Shown here: positions 16,976-24,792 of the stretch, one piece after another
Numbering within the stretch: position 1 is the first letter of the stretch
Layout of the letters: every line of letters starts with the position of its first letter
DNA from: Panacagrimonas sp046594215
GTDB lineage: Bacteria; Pseudomonadota; Gammaproteobacteria; Nevskiales; Nevskiaceae
Assembly (NCBI GenBank): GCA_046594215.1
Contig: JBKJPX010000030.1
Coordinates: 69,529-133,528 of the forward strand
Reading direction: 5' to 3'
DNA length: 64,000 nt
Notes under the pieces: generated by a model
Database searches by the model: none
Seen by the model: only the letters and a program-made list of their open reading frames with translations
Told to the model about the DNA's origin: nothing
Made by a program: the position numbers and the translations under genes

Positions 16976-19408
16976 ATGACTGACGAAACCGAAGAAACCT
17001 CGAAGCCGACTTCCGCCATCCAGGGTAATTACGACTCTTCATCGATCCGGGTCCTGAAAGGTCTAGAAGCGGTTCGGCAGCGGCCGGGCATGTATATCGG
17101 CGACACGGACGACGGAACCGGCCTTCACCACATGGTGTTTGAGGTTGTTGACAATGCGATCGACGAGGCTTTAGCGGGGTGGTGCAGCGAGATTACGGTG
17201 ATCCTCCACGGCGACGGGAGCGTCTCGGTTAACGACAATGGTCGAGGTATCCCCACCGATATCCACAAAGAAGAAGGCCGCTCCGCCGCGGAGGTCATCA
17301 TGACCATTCTGCACGCCGGGGGTAAATTTGGCGGCTCTGGCTATAAAGTTAGCGGCGGATTGCATGGAGTTGGCGTATCCGTTGTGAATGCTCTTTCTGA
17401 CCTGTTGCTACTGGATATCCACAGGGACGGCCAGCATCACCGTCAGGAGTACCGGATGGGCGATCCCGTGGCTCCGCTCGCTGTCGTAGGACCGTCGGAA
17501 AAGCGTGGAACGATCGTCCGCTTCCACCCCAGTCCGACGATCTTTTCCAATCTCGAGTTTCACTACGACATTCTGGCGCGCCGTCTCCGTGAACTTTCCT
17601 TCCTCAATTCTGGCGTTCGCATCGTCCTTCGCGAAGAAGGGAGCGGTCGGGAGGACGTCTTCGAGTACAAGGGTGGGATCCAGGCATTCGTTGAGTACCT
17701 TAACAAGGCGAAGACACCGATCCACCAGACGATCCTCAACATCTCGTCCGAGCACGATGGCGTTGTCGTAGAAGCGGCGCTTCAATGGAATGACAGTTAT
17801 ACCGAAAACGTTTTCGTCTTCACCAACAACATCCCCCAGAAAGACGGCGGAACGCACCTCACCGGGTTTCGAAATGCGCTGACACGCGTCCTCGGGGATT
17901 TCCTCGAGTCCGAAGGTGTGGCAAAGAAAGAAAAGGTGGCGATGATTGGTGACGATAGCCGAGAGGGCTTAACGGCCGTTCTGTCGATCAAGATCCGTGA
18001 CCCCAAATTCTCGAGTCAGACCAAAGAGAAGCTGGTTTCCTCCGAGGTCACCCCTGCCGTGTCTTCGGTCATCGGAGACAAACTCAAGGATTTCCTGCTA
18101 GAGAACCCGCGCGAAGCCAAGATTGTCGCGGCCAAAGTTGTGGAAGCGGCCCGTGCACGTGAGGCAGCTCGAAAGGCCAAAGAACTTAACCGGCGCAAGA
18201 GCGTGTTGGATATCGCCGGCCTTCCCGGAAAGTTGGCGGACTGTCAGGAAAAAGATCCTGCAAAATCGGAAATCTTCCTCGTAGAGGGTGACTCGGCCGG
18301 AGGATCAGCGAAGCAGGGTCGCGATCGACATTTCCAGGCGATCCTGCCGTTGAAGGGCAAGATCCTGAATGTCGAGCGCGCGCGCTTGGAAAAGATGCTG
18401 TCGTCTGCCGAGGTCGGCACACTTATAACCGCGCTGGGATGTGGGATCGGCAAGGACGAGTTAAAACCAGAAAAACTCCGCTACCACCGCATCATCATCA
18501 TGACTGACGCGGACGTCGACGGCGCCCACATCCGCACGTTGTTGTTGACGTTCTTCTACCGGCACATGTACGTACTGATCGAGCGCGGACATGTCTACAT
18601 CGCACAGCCGCCGCTCTACAAGCTGAAGTCTGGCAAGCAGGAAGCTTATGTGAAGGACGATCGCGAATTGTCCGAGTGGCTTCTTCGTTCAGCGCTGAAC
18701 GGAGCGGAATTGATATCGGCCGAGCAGGTCACCCCTGTCAATGGCGATCGCTTGAAAGAACTCGTGCATGACTACGCGGATGTGATCGGTGGAATCGAGC
18801 GCCTCGCACGTCGCTACGACGAAAATGTTCTGCAACATCTCTTCACGTTGCCTCCGATCCCAGCTGACGGGTCGCAGCTAATGGCTTGGAGCGATAGCCT
18901 GGCTAAGCGTCTGAACCAGAACAATCACTTAGGCGAACACCTAGTGCGCGCTGTCGAGGGCAGCGACGGACCGTTGGTGCAGGTCACGCGCCGGCTTCAC
19001 GGAAGCGAGCACGTGGTCAATCTGGGCGCCGATTTTTTCGCGGGTGGAGACTACCGGCGAATGGTGGCTCTTCGGGCCGGCAGCTCGGCATTGATTGGCC
19101 CCGGATCTCAGATTCGCCGCGGAGAAAAATCTACTATAATTAATAACATAGACGAATTATTTACTTGGCTTTCTGCAGAGGCCCGGCGAGGCTTGGGAAT
19201 TCAGCGATACAAAGGCCTGGGTGAAATGAACCCTGAGCAGCTTCACGAGACGACGCTGAACCCGGCGAACCGCCGCCTCGTGCGCGTGAGGGTCGAAGAT
19301 GCCGTTGCTGCCGATCAGATGTTCACGACCTTGATGGGTGAACAGGTCGAGCCACGACGCGAATTCATTGAGCGATTCGCCCTCCAAGTCGGCAATCTCG
19401 ACGTTTGA
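16976..19408 (+). CDS. gyrB: DNA gyrase subunit B
   Basis: 810 residues, near E. coli GyrB (804). The GHKL ATPase domain shows EVVDNAIDEALAGW, NDNGRGIPTD and GGLHGVGVSVVNAL. The transducer domain follows, then TOPRIM with LVEGDSAGGSAKQGRDRHFQ near residues 433-452 and MTDADVDGAHIRTLLLTFF. The C-terminal GyrA-contact region has IQRYKGLGEMNPEQL. It introduces negative supercoils with GyrA. The start is either 16976 or 16967, the latter adding three residues. A short stretch at about 19128-19165 uses rare AT-rich codons (for example ATA and TTA), unlike the rest of the gene. Confidence 0.97.
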   Translation: MTDETEETSKPTSAIQGNYDSSSIRVLKGLEAVRQRPGMYIGDTDDGTGLHHMVFEVVDNAIDEALAGWCSEITVILHGDGSVSVNDNGRGIPTDIHKEEGRSAAEVIMTILHAGGKFGGSGYKVSGGLHGVGVSVVNALSDLLLLDIHRDGQHHRQEYRMGDPVAPLAVVGPSEKRGTIVRFHPSPTIFSNLEFHYDILARRLRELSFLNSGVRIVLREEGSGREDVFEYKGGIQAFVEYLNKAKTPIHQTILNISSEHDGVVVEAALQWNDSYTENVFVFTNNIPQKDGGTHLTGFRNALTRVLGDFLESEGVAKKEKVAMIGDDSREGLTAVLSIKIRDPKFSSQTKEKLVSSEVTPAVSSVIGDKLKDFLLENPREAKIVAAKVVEAARAREAARKAKELNRRKSVLDIAGLPGKLADCQEKDPAKSEIFLVEGDSAGGSAKQGRDRHFQAILPLKGKILNVERARLEKMLSSAEVGTLITALGCGIGKDELKPEKLRYHRIIIMTDADVDGAHIRTLLLTFFYRHMYVLIERGHVYIAQPPLYKLKSGKQEAYVKDDRELSEWLLRSALNGAELISAEQVTPVNGDRLKELVHDYADVIGGIERLARRYDENVLQHLFTLPPIPADGSQLMAWSDSLAKRLNQNNHLGEHLVRAVEGSDGPLVQVTRRLHGSEHVVNLGADFFAGGDYRRMVALRAGSSALIGPGSQIRRGEKSTIINNIDELFTWLSAEARRGLGIQRYKGLGEMNPEQLHETTLNPANRRLVRVRVEDAVAADQMFTTLMGEQVEPRREFIERFALQVGNLDV

Positions 19409-19733
19409 GCATTCCGGGCGGCTCGACAAGAGCCGAGGGTCTTTCAAGACACCACCATGCGGTCCGCGTTGCGAGTTACGCGACTACGGAACCTCCGGGC
19501 ACGTAATTACGTGTTCCCATTATGCGACTACCTATGCTTCCGAACTGCTCCCGGGGCCGAGGTAGATCGTTACGCCTCTCCGGCACTGCTTCTTGACCCT
19601 CCTTCGCAAGATGTCGTCTCCAATTCGACCTAAGGTTGTCAGTATCCATGGTCCCTCCGCCAGTGAGATGGGAGCGCGGCGGCCGGCGATCGACCCAGTG
19701 ACGGATGCCGAGCGAAGCACGGCAGGTGCGCCG
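19409..19733. other. spacer between gyrB and TetR gene, with a 14-bp palindrome
   Basis: A 325-base gap with no convincing gene. It holds the perfect palindrome CACGTAATTACGTG at 19500-19513, a candidate operator for the following TetR regulator, flanked by two copies of GCGACTAC (19480-19487 and 19524-19531). Start codons in frame with the regulator exist further up (19593 and others), so part of the gap could be coding if the regulator is longer than I propose. No clear gyrB terminator is seen. Confidence 0.45.
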
Positions 19734-20381
19734 ATGCGTGACGGGCCGACGGGGCGACGTCGGGGGCGGCCGCGTTTGGGACGCGCCGTAGCTCGGGATC
19801 TGTCGCGCGACGAGGAAATCCTCCAGATCGCGGTCGAGGTTGTTTGGCGCAAGGGCTTTGCCGGCACCAAGCTCAGCGACATCGCCGAGGCCGCCGGCAT
19901 CGTCAAGGGAAGCCTGTATCACTACTTCGATTCGAAGGAAGAGATTTACGCGCGTCTCGTCAACAACGTCCGCACGCTGTTCGAAGGCGAAGCCGACCTC
20001 GACACGAATGGCTCCGCCGTCGAGCGGCTGGAACAGTTCGTCCGCTCCCGTGTAGAAGTCATCCTTCAGCACCCCCTCGAGATCGCCTTGCTGAACCGCG
20101 ACCTCGTTCGCATGAAAGGGACGATCGGCGACTGGGCCCGTGAGGGCCCGAAGAAGAACTTCTCGGTGATCCGCAAGATCATCCTGCAGGGCCAGAAGGA
20201 TGGCAGCTTCCGCGCTGCCGATCCCGATCTCGTCTCGTCAATGATCCTGGGCGTCCTGGCCCACGTGCCCAACTGGTACCACAACGAGCATCCTTCACAG
20301 CCGGACGAACTGATGCGCGAAGTCCTGGAATACGTGCTTGGCGGCATCCGCGCGCGCGAGATGGGGAAGCTGCGCGCCTGA
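19734..20381 (+). CDS. TetR family transcriptional regulator beside the acyl-CoA reductase gene
   Basis: 215 residues from the ATG at 19734. Earlier in-frame starts would add up to 47 low-complexity residues. A basic RRRGRPRLG arm precedes the TetR domain: EEILQIAVEVVWRKGFAGTK followed by LSDIAEAAGIVKGSLYHYF (about residues 27-66). The C-terminal part resembles TetR_C domains of FadR/KstR-like regulators that sense acyl-CoAs (LNRDLVRMKGTIGDW), though the ligand cannot be read from sequence. It precedes the fatty acyl-CoA reductase gene on the same strand by about 200 bases, so it may control that gene. A palindrome at 19500-19513 is a possible binding site. Confidence 0.87.
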   Translation: MRDGPTGRRRGRPRLGRAVARDLSRDEEILQIAVEVVWRKGFAGTKLSDIAEAAGIVKGSLYHYFDSKEEIYARLVNNVRTLFEGEADLDTNGSAVERLEQFVRSRVEVILQHPLEIALLNRDLVRMKGTIGDWAREGPKKNFSVIRKIILQGQKDGSFRAADPDLVSSMILGVLAHVPNWYHNEHPSQPDELMREVLEYVLGGIRAREMGKLRA

Positions 20382-20589
20382 AGGGCGCTGGCGGGCCGGC
20401 CGCGCGCCCGCGTTCCTGCACTCGCTGAAGATGTATCGCTGCGACGCCGCGAGAGCGCGTCGGCTCCCGCGATAACGCACTTTCGTGATCGCGTTCGCGC
20501 GTCGCCGGCCTGTGCGTGACGCGAAGGGACATGAGGCCGCAGGGCTACACTACCGGCCCGTTGCGACCCGAAGCCCCGCGGAGCGATTC

Positions 20590-22572
20590 ATGAATTATCT
20601 CGTTACCGGCGCGACCGGTTTCATCGGCAAGTACCTGCTCGAATACCTGCTCGCGCGCGACGATGCCAAGGTGTTCGTGCTCGTCCGAGAGTCGTCGCGC
20701 GCGAAATTCGAGAACATCGCCGAGCGCTACGGAAATGCCAAGAAGCGGCTGCAGATCGTCACCGGTGACATCACGACATCGGGCTTGGTCTCACCTGAGG
20801 ATCTGCGGACGCTCAAGGGGAAAGTCCAACACCTGTTCCATCTTGCCGCCGTTTACGACATGAACATGGACGACGAGACGGCCGACCGGGTCAACAACGA
20901 GGGCACGCGCAACGTCGTGGCTTTTGCCAATGAACTGGGCGGCGACGTCGTCCTGCACCACGTATCCAGTGTCGCGATCGCCGGCAGCGAGTTCGTCGGA
21001 AAGTTCACGGAGAACATGTTCGACGAGGGGCAGAGCCTCACGCACCCCTATTACCGCACCAAGTACCAGAGCGAGGCGATCGTGCGCGGCGAAGCGCGCG
21101 TCCCGTTCCGCATCTATCGCCCTGGTGTCGTCGTCGGCCACTCCGAGACCGGCGAGATGGACAAGATTGACGGTCCCTACTACTTCGCAAAGGCCATCCA
21201 GCAGATCAGCTACCGCGTACCAAAATGGCTGCCACTGCTGGGCATCGACGGGGGGAAGGTCGCGATCGCGCCTGTGGATTATGTGGCCGCCGCGATGGAT
21301 GCCATCGCGCACAAGCCGGGCTTTGACGGCAAATGCTTCCACCTGATGCAGTCGAATTCCCCGAGCGTCGGCGACCTGCTGCAGTCCTTCCTTGAAGCCG
21401 CGCACGGTCCCGAATTCGGCAAGCGCATCCCGATTCCACGCATGCCGCGCGCAATGAAGCCACTCGCGAAGCGACTACGGAACGCGGTTCCGGAAAGAAC
21501 GAAGAAGCAGATCGCGGATGCCATCGGCGTGCCGCTGTCGGTCCTGGGCTACGCGTTCAACCAGGCCGTTTTCGATGACCGCCAAGCACGCGCTGCACTC
21601 AAAGACACCGGCGTGCGCTGTCCGGACATCGGTGACTACGTGGAAAAGCTCTGGCAGTACTGGGAGCTGTTCCTCGATCTCAAGGTCAAGATCACGCCGC
21701 GGCAGATGCAGAAGCTCTCGGGCAAGGTCGTGCTGGTCACGGGAGCTTCGAGCGGCATCGGGTTCAACACCTCGAAAAAGCTGGCCGCAGGTGGTGCCAA
21801 GGTGATCCTGGTGGCTCGCACCAAGGAAAAACTCGATGAGACACGCGCAATCATCGAGAAGGCCGGCGGTGAAGCACACGTCTATCCCTGCGACCTGTCC
21901 GACATGAAGGACATCGATCGCATGGCGGGGGAGGTGCTGCGCGACTTTGACCACGTCGACATCCTGATCAACAACGCGGGCCGCTCGATCCGTCGCGGCG
22001 TCATGGAATCCACGACGCGCTTCCACGACTTCGAACGCACGATGCAGCTCAACTATTTCGGCGCCGTGCGCCTGATCCTCGCGCTGCTGCCGGGCATGGC
22101 CAAGCGCAAAAGCGGCCAGATCGTCAACGTGAGCTCGATCGGTGTCCTCGCCAACGCCGCGCGCTTCTCCGCGTACGTCGCCAGCAAGTCGGCGCTCGAT
22201 GCGTTCACGCGCTGCCTGTCGGCCGAGGTGCGCGCGCACAACATCCACACGACAGCGATCTACATGCCGCTGGTGCGCACGCCGATGATTGCGCCTACCA
22301 AGATCTACGACTACGTCCCCACGTGGAGCCCCGACGACGCAGCCAACACGGTGATCAAGGCCATCGTCGATCGGCCCAAGTCCATCGCGACCACGCTGGG
22401 CACGGCGGCATCGATCTCGTACGCGCTGTGGCCGAAGGTCAACGACTACATCCTGTCGAAGGGCTTCCAGCTGTTCCCCTCATCTTCGGCGGCCAAAGGA
22501 CGCAAGGATGGCGGCAAGCCGAGCATCGAGCAGGTGGTGTTCGCCAACGTGTTCAAGGGCGAACACTGGTAG
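20590..22572 (+). CDS. two-domain SDR fatty acyl-CoA reductase (alcohol-forming type)
   Basis: 660 residues with two Rossmann domains. The N-terminal extended SDR/thioester-reductase-like domain shows GATGFIGKYLLEY (7-19) and a YxxxK site, YYRTK (154-158). The C-terminal classical SDR shows VTGASSGIG (about 383-391) and YVASK (529-533). Length and layout match the bacterial alcohol-forming fatty acyl-CoA reductases known from Marinobacter and Acinetobacter relatives (about 660 residues). In those enzymes one half makes the aldehyde and the other reduces it to alcohol. The N-terminal LFHLAAVYDMNMDDE stretch is also shared. A wax ester synthase at 35470 gives a use for the alcohol. Exact substrate chain length is unknown. 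Confidence 0.85.
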   Translation: MNYLVTGATGFIGKYLLEYLLARDDAKVFVLVRESSRAKFENIAERYGNAKKRLQIVTGDITTSGLVSPEDLRTLKGKVQHLFHLAAVYDMNMDDETADRVNNEGTRNVVAFANELGGDVVLHHVSSVAIAGSEFVGKFTENMFDEGQSLTHPYYRTKYQSEAIVRGEARVPFRIYRPGVVVGHSETGEMDKIDGPYYFAKAIQQISYRVPKWLPLLGIDGGKVAIAPVDYVAAAMDAIAHKPGFDGKCFHLMQSNSPSVGDLLQSFLEAAHGPEFGKRIPIPRMPRAMKPLAKRLRNAVPERTKKQIADAIGVPLSVLGYAFNQAVFDDRQARAALKDTGVRCPDIGDYVEKLWQYWELFLDLKVKITPRQMQKLSGKVVLVTGASSGIGFNTSKKLAAGGAKVILVARTKEKLDETRAIIEKAGGEAHVYPCDLSDMKDIDRMAGEVLRDFDHVDILINNAGRSIRRGVMESTTRFHDFERTMQLNYFGAVRLILALLPGMAKRKSGQIVNVSSIGVLANAARFSAYVASKSALDAFTRCLSAEVRAHNIHTTAIYMPLVRTPMIAPTKIYDYVPTWSPDDAANTVIKAIVDRPKSIATTLGTAASISYALWPKVNDYILSKGFQLFPSSSAAKGRKDGGKPSIEQVVFANVFKGEHW

Positions 22573-22604
22573 ACCGTGGCCGGGTGAGGGCGGCAGGCGC
22601 GTGA

Positions 22605-22629
22605 CGCCAAGCTGGTATTCAGCTTGGCG
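22605..22629. terminator. strong hairpin after the acyl-CoA reductase gene
   Basis: A perfect 10-base stem CGCCAAGCTG / CAGCTTGGCG with a GTATT loop, 32 bases after the stop. There is no T run, so it may be a Rho-independent-like pause or an mRNA 3'-end stabiliser rather than a full terminator. Confidence 0.5.
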
Positions 22630-22677
22630 CACCACACTCGCCGTTGTTTCCGTTAGTCATCGTCCTCATTGTTCGTC

Positions 22678-24186
22678 GTGAAGCGTCGCGTCCCCTCGCC
22701 CGAGAGTCCGGTATTGAAGCCGCGCCGGCTGCCGGATCCCTCCGTGATTCCCAAGTGCACGCCCAGAGCTGCGCGCGTCGAACCTTCGCTGGATCGCGAT
22801 GCGACAGTCGCCACGGAGGCGAGGACCGCATCGCCGCTCTTGCCAGAGCGCTCGCCCACGCCCGCATCGGCGCGAACCGCTCTGCCGACCCTGGAAAGCC
22901 TGGTGCCGCACGTCGACGCGAGCCCGCACCTGACGCCCGAAGAACCCGAGTTGGTCCGGAACGTGGCCGCGGGACCCGAACCGGAATTGCCGACAGGCGA
23001 GTCCGCACCTGCAGCGCGGCCTGCGCTGATGGACCATGACCACGAGGGGGTGACCGTCCTGTTCGTCGAGCCCGCCGCCGTCCCTCCCCGCATCCTCGCG
23101 AAGGCGCACTCGCCCGCCCCAGCCCATCCACGGGCGCGCGCGCTACCCGAGCTGCGCGCTTCGCGCCGCGGCGCCGCGCTGTCGAGACTCGACGCTCACC
23201 TGCAGGCCGCGAACCGCTTCCTCGATCGCTATCCCTGGCTCATGCCGAGCGTGAGCTTCTCGGTTGGCTGGGTCAGCTTCTTCCTTTTCCAGCGCGGCGA
23301 GAGCCTTGCGCGCGGCATCGCGGTGATCGCCCTGCTCGGGTGGCCCTGGCTGTTCGCCGAGAATCTGATCGGCCGCTGGGTCGTGGCGCGCTCGAACGGC
23401 CGCCTCAGCGTCAGCGCCGTTCGCTTCGTGACGCAGCAGATCCAGCAGGAGATCCTGTTCTTCGCGGTGCCCTTCCTGTTCGGCGCGATGGTGCTCGAAC
23501 CGGGGCAAATGCTGTTCGTCGGCGTGGCCGCCGTGGTCGCGATCCTGGTCTCGCTCGATCCCATCTACCTGCATCGCATCGCACCGCACGCCGGCCTTTC
23601 GAGCGCGCTGCACGCGTACTGCACGCTGATCGCCGCGCTGGTGGTGCTGCCGGTGGCGCTGCACATTCCGCTCGACGAGGCGCTGCCGCTGTCCATGGCG
23701 ATCACGGCGCTGAGCCTGCTGCTGAGCCTGCCGCGCATGCTGATCGCAGCGCCCAACAACCGCGCGCGCTTACTTGGCTGTGCGGTGCTCGCCGCGGTAT
23801 TCCCGCTGACGTGGGCCTCGCGCGCGATGATTCCGCCGGCTGGCCTGTGGGTGCGGGAGGCGCGCATCACCGATCGAATTGACGGCCTCGAGCCCGGGCG
23901 CGCGATCCCGGTCTTCGGCACGGGCTCGCTGCACCTCAACGGCAGCGTCGCCTTCGTCGCGGTGCGTGCGCCGACCGGGCTGTCGCAGGAAGTGGTCTTC
24001 GACTGGCATCGCGAAGGCGAGCTCATCGATCGCATCCCGGCGCAGATCTCTGGCGGCCGCGAGGCGGGCTTCCGCACGTACAGCCGCAAGCAGAATTTTC
24101 CGGAGGACTCGCGCGGACATTGGCGGGTCGACCTTCGTACCCCGCAGGGTCAGCTGATCGCGCGAATGCGCTTCGAAGTGAACTGA
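22678..24186 (+). CDS. membrane protein with DUF5924 and DUF2914-type domains
   Basis: 502 residues from a GTG at 22678. A TTG at 22669 is equally open, so the start is uncertain. Residues 1-170 are Pro/Ala/Glu-rich and probably disordered in the cytoplasm. About six hydrophobic segments follow (for example SVGWVSFFLF, GIAVIALLGWPWLFA, FFAVPFLFGAMVL, LFVGVAAVVAILVSL, TLIAALVVLPVALHI and LLGCAVLAAVFPLTW). The C-terminal globular part (from about residue 395, ITDRIDGLEPGRAI...VVFDWHREGELIDRIPAQIS to HWRVDLRTPQGQLI) resembles DUF2914, likely periplasmic. The function is not known. It follows the acyl-CoA reductase by about 100 bases on the same strand. Confidence 0.75.
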   Translation: MKRRVPSPESPVLKPRRLPDPSVIPKCTPRAARVEPSLDRDATVATEARTASPLLPERSPTPASARTALPTLESLVPHVDASPHLTPEEPELVRNVAAGPEPELPTGESAPAARPALMDHDHEGVTVLFVEPAAVPPRILAKAHSPAPAHPRARALPELRASRRGAALSRLDAHLQAANRFLDRYPWLMPSVSFSVGWVSFFLFQRGESLARGIAVIALLGWPWLFAENLIGRWVVARSNGRLSVSAVRFVTQQIQQEILFFAVPFLFGAMVLEPGQMLFVGVAAVVAILVSLDPIYLHRIAPHAGLSSALHAYCTLIAALVVLPVALHIPLDEALPLSMAITALSLLLSLPRMLIAAPNNRARLLGCAVLAAVFPLTWASRAMIPPAGLWVREARITDRIDGLEPGRAIPVFGTGSLHLNGSVAFVAVRAPTGLSQEVVFDWHREGELIDRIPAQISGGREAGFRTYSRKQNFPEDSRGHWRVDLRTPQGQLIARMRFEVN

Positions 24187-24223
24187 AGACCGTCCGAACG
24201 GCGTCAGCTGGCCGTCGCGAAGC

Positions 24224-24610
24224 TCAGTTCAACGCGTTCGGAACCGCGAGCCGGAACGGCACGATTCGCGCGTCGAAGGCTTCGCGCGTATCGGCCAGCA
24301 TCATGTTGAATTCTCCGTGCATCGTTCCCACAGGCGTGTCGAGCGGACAGGCGCTGGTGTATTCGAATGCCTCGCCCGCCGCGAGTATGGGCTGGTGGCC
24401 GACCACGCCGGGTCCGCGCACTTCCTCCACCTTCCCTTCGCCGTTGGTGATCACCCAGTGCCGCGACACCAGCTGCACGGTGTTCTCGCTCTCGTTGCGA
24501 ATCGTGATGTGGTACGCGAAGAAGTAGCGCCGGGCCGCCGGATCGGACTGATCGGGAACATAGCGAGGCTGGGCCACGATGCGGACGCCGCGGGTCAGGG
24601 TGTTGGACAT
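24224..24610 (-). CDS. apaG: ApaG/CorD family protein
   Basis: 128 residues, the standard ApaG length, with the single beta-sandwich domain: RYVPDQSDPAARRYFFAYHI, then RHWVITNGEGKVEEVRGPGV, VGHQPILAAGEAFEYTSACP and GTMHGEFNM. These match the family signature RHW.I....G....V.G.GVVG..P. ApaG (CorD) is linked to divalent cation homeostasis and Ap4A metabolism, but its biochemical role is unsettled. Usually it neighbours ksgA and apaH. Here it stands alone between a convergent membrane-protein gene and the AsmA-like gene. Confidence 0.93.
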   Translation of the reverse strand: MSNTLTRGVRIVAQPRYVPDQSDPAARRYFFAYHITIRNESENTVQLVSRHWVITNGEGKVEEVRGPGVVGHQPILAAGEAFEYTSACPLDTPVGTMHGEFNMMLADTREAFDARIVPFRLAVPNALN

Positions 24611-24792
24611 GGGGTCGATTCTATCCGGTCAACTGGCCGATCCGGCCATCCTGCGTCCGATACTCGTTCCGAAGCGCATGGGATGCGCACCGGCACGGTC
24701 GCGCTTTTGGCGCCGCATCACTGAAGGTGGCCAATGATTTCCAGTATCTCGATCCCAAGGACACGCAGAAGCTGCTCGAAGAAAAAACGGCA

